64,000 bases of DNA from positions 248,001 to 312,000 of the forward strand of contig PCBK01000052.1 in NCBI GenBank assembly GCA_002731275.1, read 5' to 3'. The notes below the pieces were generated by a model. It worked only from the letters and a program-made list of their open reading frames with translations. It was not told the origin of the DNA and ran no database searches. Both the position numbers and the translations under genes were made by a program. Positions 51,763-60,581 of this stretch are shown piece after piece. Source of the DNA: Deltaproteobacteria bacterium. Lineage in GTDB: Bacteria; Myxococcota_C; UBA6777. Positions within the stretch are counted from its first letter, which is position 1; every line of letters begins with the position of its first letter.

Positions 51763-52749
51763 TTGCGACATCTCCTCCAACTCTCTCTGCTTGTGTATAT
51801 CGTGCTCTCGATCCCAGCCTGTGGAGAGAAGCAGTCTTCATATGAGAGCACAACAGAATGGAGCAGAGAGAGCGCGCTTGACGCCTCCACTGCCGACCAG
51901 CGCGACAAGACAGAGAAGAGGAGTCGAGAGCAAAATCAAAGTATTCCAGAGCCCCAACATGAAGCCCAGCGCGAGGTAGGCACAAAAGAGGCTGTTGAGA
52001 GAGAGCAAAATGGGCAAGAGACACTCCCAGACACAGGGCTTGGTTTCGAGCAGCAACGCACAGCGCTCCAAAAGCGCTATGGAATCACGCTCTCACTGCA
52101 CGAAACCTTTCCAATCAAGACAACACACGGCCCCATCGGCGGAAAAGACGCTGTTCAGACTGACATTGAGTCATACGGAGCGCTGTTCTTCCCAGAGTGG
52201 CAACTCTACCCCACCACACTGATCAAACGAGCTCGTCTCACAAAGATCGTCTTTTGTACGGACTTATCGTTTAATGGACAACCGCGGACGGCGATCCCCG
52301 ATCTCGAACACAACGTACTCTACTTCGATGTCGCGAAAGGCAGGCACAGCAAAGAATATGTGCGCCGAACGATCCACCATGAGTTCTTCCATATCATCGA
52401 TTGGTACGATGACTTTAAGCTCTACAGCGATCAAGCATGGTCCGCGCTGAACGAACCGGGATTCACCTATGGCTCAGGAGGCAAAGACGCACAAGGCGAT
52501 TCTTCGGGTTCCTTGTTGACAGACACGCAGCCTGGCTTCTTCACAAAATACTCCCTCAGTGGCGTGGAAGAGGACAAGGCAGAGGTGTACTCGATCATGA
52601 TCGTCCTCTCCAGCGCCGCACACCAACGCAGCCAAACAGACAGCATCATCGCTGCCAAGATGAAGCAGATGAAGCAGCTGCTCAAAACGTTTGTCCCCGA
52701 TATGGATGATGCCTTCTGGCAGGCTGCAGCCGCGCTCCCAAGGCCTTAG
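51763..52749 (+). CDS. Lipoprotein with HExxH metallopeptidase-like domain
   Basis: The 328-residue product begins at a TTG (51763) with AAGGA ten bases upstream, which gives the lipoprotein signal MRHLLQLSLLVYIVLSIPAC and lipid-anchor Cys20. An upstream ATG at 51691 would bury it. Residues 21-110 are a low-complexity Glu/Gln/Arg-rich spacer. The domain that follows has HHEFFHIIDWYDD, an HExxH zinc motif, with a later EEDKAEVYSIMI as possible third ligand. It may be a peptidase at the outer side of a membrane; the family is not recognised. Its stop overlaps the rhomboid stop by four bases. Confidence 0.78.
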   Translation: MRHLLQLSLLVYIVLSIPACGEKQSSYESTTEWSRESALDASTADQRDKTEKRSREQNQSIPEPQHEAQREVGTKEAVEREQNGQETLPDTGLGFEQQRTALQKRYGITLSLHETFPIKTTHGPIGGKDAVQTDIESYGALFFPEWQLYPTTLIKRARLTKIVFCTDLSFNGQPRTAIPDLEHNVLYFDVAKGRHSKEYVRRTIHHEFFHIIDWYDDFKLYSDQAWSALNEPGFTYGSGGKDAQGDSSGSLLTDTQPGFFTKYSLSGVEEDKAEVYSIMIVLSSAAHQRSQTDSIIAAKMKQMKQLLKTFVPDMDDAFWQAAAALPRP

Positions 52750-54197
52750 GAGATCCCTTCCTCAAAAGAAGTTGCCTCTACAGAATACCGCTTGGCCAAC
52801 TCTTTGAGTTTGTCCTGTAACCTCTTCTCAAGCTCTCTCGCAAAAGCAAATAACTCGTTGGCCATATGGCGATTATGATGCAGAACATGATTGGCCCCTT
52901 CGGTCGCCATGTGAAGTAGCGCGTCGAGCTCCTGCTGAGACAAGTAAGGCGTATCATCCTCTCGTTCACTCATGAGCAGCTCGATAAGATCGGGATAACG
53001 AGCCCAAAGATGTTGAAGCGTCTCCACACTGTCATGGACATCACGAAGACTCTCTTGTACATCCTCTCCGTTAAGCATCCCAACATCGGCAAACGCGACC
53101 TGATCGTCGCTCTTCAAACTCGCCTGTTCGAGCAGGTGCGAGAGAGTATGGATCTCTTTGTACAAAAAGACCCAATCTTTGCAGTCAGGCTGCTCTTGCA
53201 AGGCATCAGTATAACCACATGCAGGACACGGTTGTTCGGTGTCTTCAAGCACAGCGTCACACACAATACAGTGTTCCTCTGCGAGTAGGCGCCTCATTTG
53301 AACCCGCCGACGCAGCCACCAAAAGAGCCCCAACAAGAGCGGGCTCAACCCAAGTATGACATACAAAACAAAGAACACCCACTTTCCCCACACAGGTTGT
53401 GTTTTCAACCATTCAATGAATGAGATGCCCTGTTTGGAGAGCACACGATACGCAATGTACAGATAGAAAAAGAAGATCAAACCGATCAACTTCCACTGGG
53501 ACCGAAGTGTGAGGGGTTTCTCAAGGGTGTCCTGCCCCTCACTTCGAAACCCTGCCATGAACCCCATCAAGAGGACACCTGCGAGGATACCTCCAACATG
53601 CGAGGCGAACGCGACGCCGGTCGTGTGTCCTCCTTCGATGGTGTACTTCCACAAAAAGAGCAGCTGTGAGCCGATCCAGGCTGTGAGAAAGATATATGCC
53701 GCAAAGAACGCGCGTGTTCCGTCCTCAATATGGACAAGAATGCCGATCTTCTCGCGAGGAAACTTGAGAAAAAATGCTCCAACAACGCCACTGATCGCAC
53801 CGGATGCACCGAGCACATAGGATGTACTTTCCGGACTGAGCCACAAGAACAAGGCGTTCCCTCCGACATCGGAGAGCATATACAGCGCCATAAAGCGCCA
53901 AGAGCCCAAACGCTCTTCAACCAAAGGACCAAACACCCACAAAAAAAGCATGTTGCCGAGGAGATGATCCAACTCCGCGTGATTGAAGACCGAAGAGAGT
54001 AACGTAAAATACTCCCAAAGACCTGATGATGTCGAAGGATCTGCAAAGAAAAGCTCTTTGGGAACGAGCGCAAAATCGTTGGAATCGAGAAGTCCTGTTG
54101 CGAAGAAAATGTACAACAAAACATTGATAAAGGTGATCGCGATCACCACGTAAGGAACACGCTTGATAGGCGTGCTTGTTTGGATGGGAAGAAACAT
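52746..54197 (-). CDS. Rhomboid intramembrane protease with zinc ribbon and helical C-terminus
   Basis: The 483-residue protein has a rhomboid core of six to seven membrane segments: GNMLFLWVFGPLVEERLG, catalytic Ser132 in VLGASGAISGVVGAFF and catalytic His200 in FASHVGGILAG. Two further membrane segments (235-295) follow, then a C4 zinc ribbon (Cys310, 313, 324, 327: CIVCDAVLEDTEQPCPACG) and a 150-residue acidic helical tail. It should cut membrane proteins inside the bilayer; the tail may bind partners. ATG 54197 has GAGAGG eight bases upstream; longer readings from 54347 lack membrane logic. Confidence 0.88.
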   Translation of the reverse strand: MFLPIQTSTPIKRVPYVVIAITFINVLLYIFFATGLLDSNDFALVPKELFFADPSTSSGLWEYFTLLSSVFNHAELDHLLGNMLFLWVFGPLVEERLGSWRFMALYMLSDVGGNALFLWLSPESTSYVLGASGAISGVVGAFFLKFPREKIGILVHIEDGTRAFFAAYIFLTAWIGSQLLFLWKYTIEGGHTTGVAFASHVGGILAGVLLMGFMAGFRSEGQDTLEKPLTLRSQWKLIGLIFFFYLYIAYRVLSKQGISFIEWLKTQPVWGKWVFFVLYVILGLSPLLLGLFWWLRRRVQMRRLLAEEHCIVCDAVLEDTEQPCPACGYTDALQEQPDCKDWVFLYKEIHTLSHLLEQASLKSDDQVAFADVGMLNGEDVQESLRDVHDSVETLQHLWARYPDLIELLMSEREDDTPYLSQQELDALLHMATEGANHVLHHNRHMANELFAFARELEKRLQDKLKELAKRYSVEATSFEEGIS

Positions 54198-54385
54198 ATT
54201 GTGACCTCTCACTCTTCTTTTGAACATTGTGGATGATAGAAGAACACAAGATATCCCAGATCTCTTTCCTTGGAGAAAAATAGTTCGTATTGATGTCCAA
54301 ATGGCTCTTGATAGGAGAGCTCCCAACGAGCAAACTTCCCAGAGCACGCTTCGCAGCCGGTGGAAAAATCTTCACGTCAAAACGG

Positions 54386-54414
54386 CTGACGCTCGTCTTT
54401 GAGGATGGTATATT
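54386..54414 (+). promoter_or_regulatory. Candidate promoter for the HEAT-like gene
   Basis: CTGACG at 54386-54391 and TATATT at 54409-54414, 17-base spacer, 60 bases before the GTG start. Confidence 0.45.
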
Positions 54415-54480
54415 CTTCGCGATGGATTGAAGTCTTTCATGTCAACACATCGCAACCCCCCTGACACTGGAGGAAATCTC

Positions 54481-56721
54481 GTGCCACAACAGATGCGGAT
54501 CCGTACAATCTTGTTTTTCTTTTTGTTGTCGCTGGCGTCTGCACAAACAGCGACCGCCAAAGCACCGTCAAGTCGTCCAGTCAAACGCGTCACAAAGACA
54601 GCCCCCACCAAGAAGCCCCCTGTCCATCGAAAAAAAACGAAGCAAGGGGTTCCTTCAGATCTTCGCTTTTTGATGCCCGCAGGCGCTCCCAAAGGGTTGA
54701 GCAAACCTAAAAAGCGGGTACGCAAAAAACCGAAGAAAAAGAAACGCCTCAATTATGCCCAACGTATGAAGAAGTTCGAAGAATGGCTGGCCAAAGCCAG
54801 CACAGGAGAGCGCATCGACGCACTTCAGACGAACATGTGGGACAAACAACTGCGTCTTGTCGAATCGCTTGTTGCAGAAGGCACATCGATCATCCCTCAG
54901 CTCCATGAAGCGCTCAAACACAAGCACCTTCGCATCCAGTTGCTGAGCGCGATCGCCCTCGCAAGACTTGGTGACACAAAGGCGATCCCAGTCTTGATCA
55001 AGCGGGCAAAGGAGTTTTACGATCAACCAGCCTCGCTCATCCTCGGCGCGATCATCGAGTACAAAGACAAGATCGTCCCTCACTTACTTACAGCAGCAAG
55101 GCAAACAAAACACCCCCAGATCTTTTTGCGGGCGCTTGGCTACTTGCGCTCCAAACGGGCCCTCCCCCTGCTGCAAAAGTGGCTCAGCGCCCCCAACAAA
55201 AAACACCGATACGTCGCCCGTGAGATCCTGAAAAACTACTCCCAAAAGATCATGATTCAGGTCGTCCAAAAAGCCTTCCAGAGCAAACCCTCGGCAGACG
55301 TGCGCGCGGAGCTTATCAGGATCATCTCTTTTATCGAGCACCCACAGTCCTTTGAGACCTTACTCAAAGGTCGCAAGGACCCAAGCGACGCGATTCAATT
55401 CTTAAGTCGCCTGACACTCGAAGGCCGCGCCCAAGAGGTCTTCAAACAATCGCCCGTAGGGAAACTCCAAAGACCCCCCAAATCCAAAGCCCCTGTTGCC
55501 GTGTGGGAAGCGTGGTGGAAGCGAAACAAAGCCACCATCAAGGCGATCTTTGAAGCCAAGACAAAACAAACGTTGAGTGGTATCCCAACAGAAGAACCAC
55601 ACCGCCTGATGATCATCTACAGAACGCTCCACCCGATGTTTAGCTACGGTAGGATGCCCATCGTACTCTACGACAAACGTTTCAAACCTGCAGCACCACC
55701 GCTCAAAGGAAAGTATTGGCAAAAAGGACTCGCCCCCGAAGTCTTCGCGAAACTTCTGCGCTCTCTTCAACGCCAAAAGTTCTTCTCCATCCCTCCGAAG
55801 ACAGGTTACACGAGGGATATCAGCGTGAGACTTGGCAACAGCGCATATACGATCACCGCTGGACAAATCAGACACCTCGCCTTTGAAGCGATCGAGCGAC
55901 ATATCCTCGTGTACGCACGACAGCTCAAAGTTGGGCTGCGCTTTGAGGACTTTTACAGAAGACACGACGAAGCAGACACCTCGGCAGAAGGTCAGATCGG
56001 ACAATGGGCTTACAGAAAGGCCGACCAATTGCCACCTGCGAAGTGGAGTCGTGTCTCCACCTGGAAGCCCTCCTCCGACGTCGAGAGCCTCTTCTCAGCG
56101 CTGAAGGACATCTTCTCATTCATCCCTAGCCGCACACGTATCGTCTCCATCGATGTACGCGGGCCTTTTTTGCGGATGACCACTCTGCTCTTTGGCTCAA
56201 GAGCACAGAGCAAATACACACAGGTGGGACTTGAGCGTTCGAGACGATTGAAGAAACTCAACACGTCAGGGCTCGGCGTGATCTACCTGACACGGGATAA
56301 GATCGAGCAAATGGTGATCGATTGTCATCGACTTCAGATTCCTTACTTCCCGGCGAAAAAGAAGCGCACACGGATCGATGTATTGAAGATGTTGTCATCG
56401 GCCTTCCAAGCCCCCTACGCCAAACTGCTCGCGTTATCAGTCGAGCGAAAAGGACTCACACGCATCGCGATTCGATGGGCCGCCAAAGATGCAGCGGCGA
56501 TCATCAAAGTCCTTGGGGAGATCGCGATGCGTTCAGGCGGTGACCGTGTGTTGGCCTTCAGGATCAATCACTCGGGACGCAAAGACCGCGCAGATTACAG
56601 ATTGATCGTGCAAATGCAGTGGGAGCTCAAAGATCTCTATAAACGCCCCAAACGCACACCCCACTACATCCCGTTCAAATTACGCAAAGGACACCTGCCC
56701 TTTGTCCCTGTTTACCGCTAA
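54481..56721 (+). CDS. Secreted HEAT-repeat-like protein of unknown function
   Basis: The 746-residue product starts at GTG 54481, with GGAGG seven bases upstream, and has a signal peptide (MRIRTILFFFLLSLASAQTA). Residues 25-90 are a Lys/Pro/Arg-rich, disordered segment. Residues 110-300 contain helical pairs like HEAT repeats (for example SIIPQLHEALKHKHLRIQLL and LSAIALARLGDTKAIPVLIK). The rest is a mixed region with no recognised domain. HEAT arrays bind other proteins, so a periplasmic scaffold is plausible, but this is inference. It is convergent with pepP. Confidence 0.75.
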   Translation: MPQQMRIRTILFFFLLSLASAQTATAKAPSSRPVKRVTKTAPTKKPPVHRKKTKQGVPSDLRFLMPAGAPKGLSKPKKRVRKKPKKKKRLNYAQRMKKFEEWLAKASTGERIDALQTNMWDKQLRLVESLVAEGTSIIPQLHEALKHKHLRIQLLSAIALARLGDTKAIPVLIKRAKEFYDQPASLILGAIIEYKDKIVPHLLTAARQTKHPQIFLRALGYLRSKRALPLLQKWLSAPNKKHRYVAREILKNYSQKIMIQVVQKAFQSKPSADVRAELIRIISFIEHPQSFETLLKGRKDPSDAIQFLSRLTLEGRAQEVFKQSPVGKLQRPPKSKAPVAVWEAWWKRNKATIKAIFEAKTKQTLSGIPTEEPHRLMIIYRTLHPMFSYGRMPIVLYDKRFKPAAPPLKGKYWQKGLAPEVFAKLLRSLQRQKFFSIPPKTGYTRDISVRLGNSAYTITAGQIRHLAFEAIERHILVYARQLKVGLRFEDFYRRHDEADTSAEGQIGQWAYRKADQLPPAKWSRVSTWKPSSDVESLFSALKDIFSFIPSRTRIVSIDVRGPFLRMTTLLFGSRAQSKYTQVGLERSRRLKKLNTSGLGVIYLTRDKIEQMVIDCHRLQIPYFPAKKKRTRIDVLKMLSSAFQAPYAKLLALSVERKGLTRIAIRWAAKDAAAIIKVLGEIAMRSGGDRVLAFRINHSGRKDRADYRLIVQMQWELKDLYKRPKRTPHYIPFKLRKGHLPFVPVYR

Positions 56722-56790
56722 TCCCCTCTCATTCACTCCACTCTCTTTGCACACGCCTCCCAAGGACGCTCTTCACAAGCACGACGTTGA

Positions 56791-58107
56791 TCAAAAAAGA
56801 GTTTTCGTATTGGCGACAGCTTCGACATCTGCAACACTTTTAGGAGCTGCTGCGGTGAGATTCTCGTGTCCATCCTCCGTGATCAGGATGTCATCCTCAA
56901 TGCGAATTCCAATGTCCGCAAAAGGTCTCGCCTCTGGTACGTCGTGAAAATCAGGGTTGAAGTACAATCCAGGCTCTACCGTCAGGACCATCCCAGGTTG
57001 CAAGATACGGCTCGAACCATCCTCTTCGAAGTAGCCGCCGACATCGTGGACATCAAGCCCCAACCAGTGCCCAGTCTTGTGCATGTAGTACGGCTTGTAC
57101 GCCTCTTCTTCGATCAACGTCTGGACATCACCTTCGAGCACACCGAGGTCGACGAGTCCTTGTGTCAGGACAGCGACCGCCGCCTGGTGTACATCATCAA
57201 AGCGGTTACCAGGCTGACAGGCATCGATCCCGGCCTGCAACGCGGCGAGGACGATCTCATACACACGGCGTTGTGTGTCTGTGAACTTACCACTCACAGG
57301 ATACGTCCGCGTGATATCTGCAGCGTAGAATTGATACTCAGCCCCCACGTCGATCAGCACAAGATCGCCATCTTTGAGCGCATCTTGATTCTCTGTGTAA
57401 TGAAGGATCGTCGCGTTGGCGCCGCCACCGACGATCGGTGTGTAGGCAAAGTCAAGACAACCGTTTTTGCGGAAGTGATAGTGCATCATCGCCTCGATCT
57501 GGTACTCGTAGGTGCCAGGACGGGTCATCGCCATCGCCATCTCGTGGGCTTCTGCGGTGAGTTTTGCGGCGTGACGCATGTGCTCCATCTCGGCGCTGTC
57601 CTTAAAGAGTCGCATCTCATCTGTGAGGGCGCGTGAATCGAGGATATGATCAGGTGTGACTTTCCCGACACGTCGTTGTCTTTTGACCCCCTCCTTCCAC
57701 TCGATCACCCGACGATCATTGGCTTCGCTGTCACCGAGTTGATGGTAGATCTTTTCGCACCCGAGGAGATAGGAGGTGATCTTCGTATCGAGCTCGTCGA
57801 TCGCATAGGCAGCGTCCACACCGTAGTGTTCCTTTGCACGCTCAGGCCCAAGACGACGCCCCATCCAGATCTCACGCTCTTTATCTCGGGGGCGGACAAA
57901 CAAAATGGAGCGCTCTTCATCGGCGTCGGGACGCAAGATGAGGACAGCTTCAGGTTCGGGACAGTTTGCGAGGTACAAAAGATCAGAAGAGGCTCGGTAG
58001 ACGTGGTCGGTGTCACGACTTCGCAGCCTGACAGGAGAAGCAAACCACACTCCAAGACTCCTCGCACCCATCTTTTGCATCAACGCATCTCTTCTCTTGG
58101 CGAACAT
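56791..58107 (-). CDS. pepP: Xaa-Pro aminopeptidase (M24B, PepP-like)
   Basis: The 438-residue protein has a creatinase-like N-terminal domain and a pita-bread catalytic domain with the two-metal ligands visible: Asp in VLIDVGAEY, Asp in AADITRTYPVSG, His in HKTGHWLGLDVHD, Glu in TVEPGLYF and Glu in GIRIEDDILIT. It removes an N-terminal residue from peptides with proline second. ATG 58107 is chosen since GGGAGG lies seven bases upstream; 58143 is an alternative. It diverges from the YdjM-like gene across a clear inverted repeat. Confidence 0.94.
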   Translation of the reverse strand: MFAKRRDALMQKMGARSLGVWFASPVRLRSRDTDHVYRASSDLLYLANCPEPEAVLILRPDADEERSILFVRPRDKEREIWMGRRLGPERAKEHYGVDAAYAIDELDTKITSYLLGCEKIYHQLGDSEANDRRVIEWKEGVKRQRRVGKVTPDHILDSRALTDEMRLFKDSAEMEHMRHAAKLTAEAHEMAMAMTRPGTYEYQIEAMMHYHFRKNGCLDFAYTPIVGGGANATILHYTENQDALKDGDLVLIDVGAEYQFYAADITRTYPVSGKFTDTQRRVYEIVLAALQAGIDACQPGNRFDDVHQAAVAVLTQGLVDLGVLEGDVQTLIEEEAYKPYYMHKTGHWLGLDVHDVGGYFEEDGSSRILQPGMVLTVEPGLYFNPDFHDVPEARPFADIGIRIEDDILITEDGHENLTAAAPKSVADVEAVANTKTLF

Positions 58108-58181
58108 GATCAACCTCCCTGAAAATGAAAAAAACAACCGCACTTTCCCTCAGATATCGCGATGAGAGGGGATTTTGCAAT

Positions 58182-58211
58182 CACTTTGGTGTATGGTATA
58201 TGTCCAAAGTG
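58182..58211. promoter_or_regulatory. Inverted repeat in the pepP/YdjM-like divergent promoter
   Basis: CACTTTGG-N14-CCAAAGTG is a perfect 8-base inverted repeat. The 14-base centre holds TATA-like boxes for both directions (TATGGT and, on the minus strand, TATACC), so a bound protein could control both genes. Confidence 0.5.
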
Positions 58212-58323
58212 CGCGAACATTTGCGCGGACCACCTTAACAAAAAATCCAAAAAGACACAGCCCACCTCGTGAAAGGTTGGGGATGAGCAAGCCTATCGCT
58301 CGCTCACAGAAGGAGGAGACAAC

Positions 58324-59139
58324 ATGGCAAATTATCGAACTCATGTGAGTTTTGGCGCAGGAGCAGGTGCCGCAGTCATTCTGGCCGGGATGGTCTTTGT
58401 GCCTCGTATGGGGTGGGATGCGGTCATTCTCGGCGTCTTTTTCGGCTTCATCGGTGGGATGGTGCCTGATCTCGATCACGATAGAGGACACGCCTTGCGC
58501 AAGATCACGTCGCTCCTGACGACCTTTCTGCCGATCCTTGCGCTCTCCGTCACGAGTAAACGCGGTGGAGATATGGCAGCTTGGAGTTTGCTTTTGATCC
58601 TCCCCTGTTACTATTTACTTGAGTGGGCACTAAAGCAGACGGCCTTTTGGAAGAGAAGCACACCCTTTCGCGACATGTCGAGGGCTGTCGTGATCGCGAT
58701 CGCATGTGGCGCGCTCGCCCTCGCGCTCTCTCGCTCTCTTCCTTTTGGGTTTGTAGGCACGATCGTCATGATGCTGGTGATGATGGCGGCAGTTCAACTC
58801 TCCGTCCCGCTCTTCAAAGCCACAACCATCCATAGAGGGATCTTGCACTCTATCCCGGTGATCTTCATTTATGCGTTTACGGTGTATTTGATGTTTACGA
58901 AGGACAACAACTTTACCTCACAAGGCCGCCTTTGGATCGCAATCGCAGCCTTTGGCGGTGCCATCTCACACCTGATCCTCGACGAGATCTATTCGGTCGA
59001 CTTTGATGGCAAAGCAGTCCGGATCAAACGTTCCTTTGGGACCGCGTTCAGCTTCTGGAAGAAAAAGACCCCTGTCATCTCAGCGGCAGCATACGCGATC
59101 GCTGCGGTGATGTTGATCTTTTGCTACCTGACGACTTAA
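58324..59139 (+). CDS. YdjM/LexA-binding-type membrane metal-dependent hydrolase
   Basis: The 271-residue membrane protein shows the three conserved motifs of the YdjM family: MVPDLDHDRG, TTIHRGILHSIPV and AISHLILDEIYS, with the His and Asp residues that would bind metal. It has about seven membrane segments. Function is unknown; YdjM itself is an SOS-linked inner membrane protein. GGAGG precedes the ATG. Its stop overlaps the convergent permease stop by four bases. Confidence 0.85.
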   Translation: MANYRTHVSFGAGAGAAVILAGMVFVPRMGWDAVILGVFFGFIGGMVPDLDHDRGHALRKITSLLTTFLPILALSVTSKRGGDMAAWSLLLILPCYYLLEWALKQTAFWKRSTPFRDMSRAVVIAIACGALALALSRSLPFGFVGTIVMMLVMMAAVQLSVPLFKATTIHRGILHSIPVIFIYAFTVYLMFTKDNNFTSQGRLWIAIAAFGGAISHLILDEIYSVDFDGKAVRIKRSFGTAFSFWKKKTPVISAAAYAIAAVMLIFCYLTT

Positions 59140-60416
59140 GACGATACGGGATATATCCAAGGCAAGATCGAGGTCAAAAACCACGTCAACCACAACCCAC
59201 CGAGCAGATTCACAAAAAACCCAAGCACCAACATCCTCTTGAGTGAGACCCCCTCCATTCCCCCAAAGGCCAGCCCTGTCGCGGGTGTCGCGATCGGACT
59301 CATGAAAGCACAGGTCGATGCGAGCGCGACCGCGATCATCACAGGCAATGGGTTCATCCCCATGCTGATCGAGAGCTGGTAGGCGACTGGAAACATCGCA
59401 ACAGAGACCGCTGTGTTGCTCATCAGCTCCGTCGCAAAGATCGTCACCATCGCGAAGGTCAGATAAAACGCGAAAGGTGTCAGCTGTGTGGGTAAGAACG
59501 CCTGCATGTGTGAGGCGAGCCACTTGGGCGCGCCCAACCAAAACAAGAACGCCCCCATACCACCTGCAACTCCCGCGAGAAAGACTCCCTTCCAGGGCAG
59601 CCCCGTGTAGCAATCTTCCAGGCGCAACAGTGGCCGCTTCTCTCCGTTGGACTCTTCGATCTGGACGAAGAAGACGTAGTAAATAAAGCCCAGACAAAAC
59701 AACATTGAGAAGCCCTCCCACATGACCTTTAGGCTGGGGAGCAGCGATGATAGCAACGAAGTGGAGATCCAAAAAACACCAGTCAACAGCGCAAGTTTCG
59801 CGCCGACGATGCGTAGACGGGAGGGCTCATGATCACCTGATTCGTCGTCGAGGTTGAGCTCCAGCTTGTAGAATCGACGTGGGATAAAGAACAGCACGAG
59901 CAACCCCCACGCCAACAGCCCAAAGACGATCACGAGCGGGATCCCCCACGCCAACCACGACAAAAAGTTGATGTGTTCGAGACCAGGGACGCTGTAAAAA
60001 GAGAGCCAAAAGAGCAACAGAGCGTTGGCCGGGCTACCAACCATCGAGCCCATTCCTCCGATGTTGGCACCATAGATCAGCGACAAACCAATGGGTGTAA
60101 CGAGCTCCTTGCTTTCAGCCTCAGGGTGGGCTTCGACGGCCTCACGTAGCTTCTCGATCACAGCGAGCAAAGTCAAGACAGTCAGGACGTTGGGGATAAA
60201 TAGAGAGAGGAAGATCGAAGAAGACATGATCACGAGCAACACGATCGGGAGCTGGCTGCCACTTTTTTTGAGCAACATGCGCAGGAGATAGCCTGCGAGC
60301 CCATCCCGCCCTCCCCTCGCAAAAATCCGCGAGAGCAAGAACCCCGTGGCAAAGAGCGGTGCCCACTTCCATACTTGAAGCGCCACCTTTGTCGATTTTA
60401 CAATCAATGACTCCAT
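59136..60416 (-). CDS. SLC13/DASS-family sodium:anion symporter
   Basis: The 426-residue protein has about 11 membrane segments and the two Ser-Asn-Thr-type signatures of the divalent anion:sodium symporter family: GANIGGMGSMVGSPANALL and ATELMSNTAVSVAMFPVAYQ, with a later MSPIATPATGLAFGG. It would import dicarboxylates, sulfate or phosphate with sodium. In place of the classical SNT of the first signature is GSPAN, so the substrate is uncertain. ATG 60416 has GAGG six bases upstream. It is transcribed after a gap of 165 bases from the hypothetical gene. Confidence 0.85.
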   Translation of the reverse strand: MESLIVKSTKVALQVWKWAPLFATGFLLSRIFARGGRDGLAGYLLRMLLKKSGSQLPIVLLVIMSSSIFLSLFIPNVLTVLTLLAVIEKLREAVEAHPEAESKELVTPIGLSLIYGANIGGMGSMVGSPANALLLFWLSFYSVPGLEHINFLSWLAWGIPLVIVFGLLAWGLLVLFFIPRRFYKLELNLDDESGDHEPSRLRIVGAKLALLTGVFWISTSLLSSLLPSLKVMWEGFSMLFCLGFIYYVFFVQIEESNGEKRPLLRLEDCYTGLPWKGVFLAGVAGGMGAFLFWLGAPKWLASHMQAFLPTQLTPFAFYLTFAMVTIFATELMSNTAVSVAMFPVAYQLSISMGMNPLPVMIAVALASTCAFMSPIATPATGLAFGGMEGVSLKRMLVLGFFVNLLGGLWLTWFLTSILPWIYPVSS

Positions 60417-60581
60417 ACAAACCTCTGGTGTTGCCGACGTCATGTTCTACACGATGTGATGATACATACGTGCGTACCGTTTTGGAATGTCGATCAACGT
60501 AACAAAGTTTTGAGGATTGATCTACAACACAGGCGCAATGGGGGCAAAAGTCAGGAGGCTATCATCGAAAGGACGGAAGGA

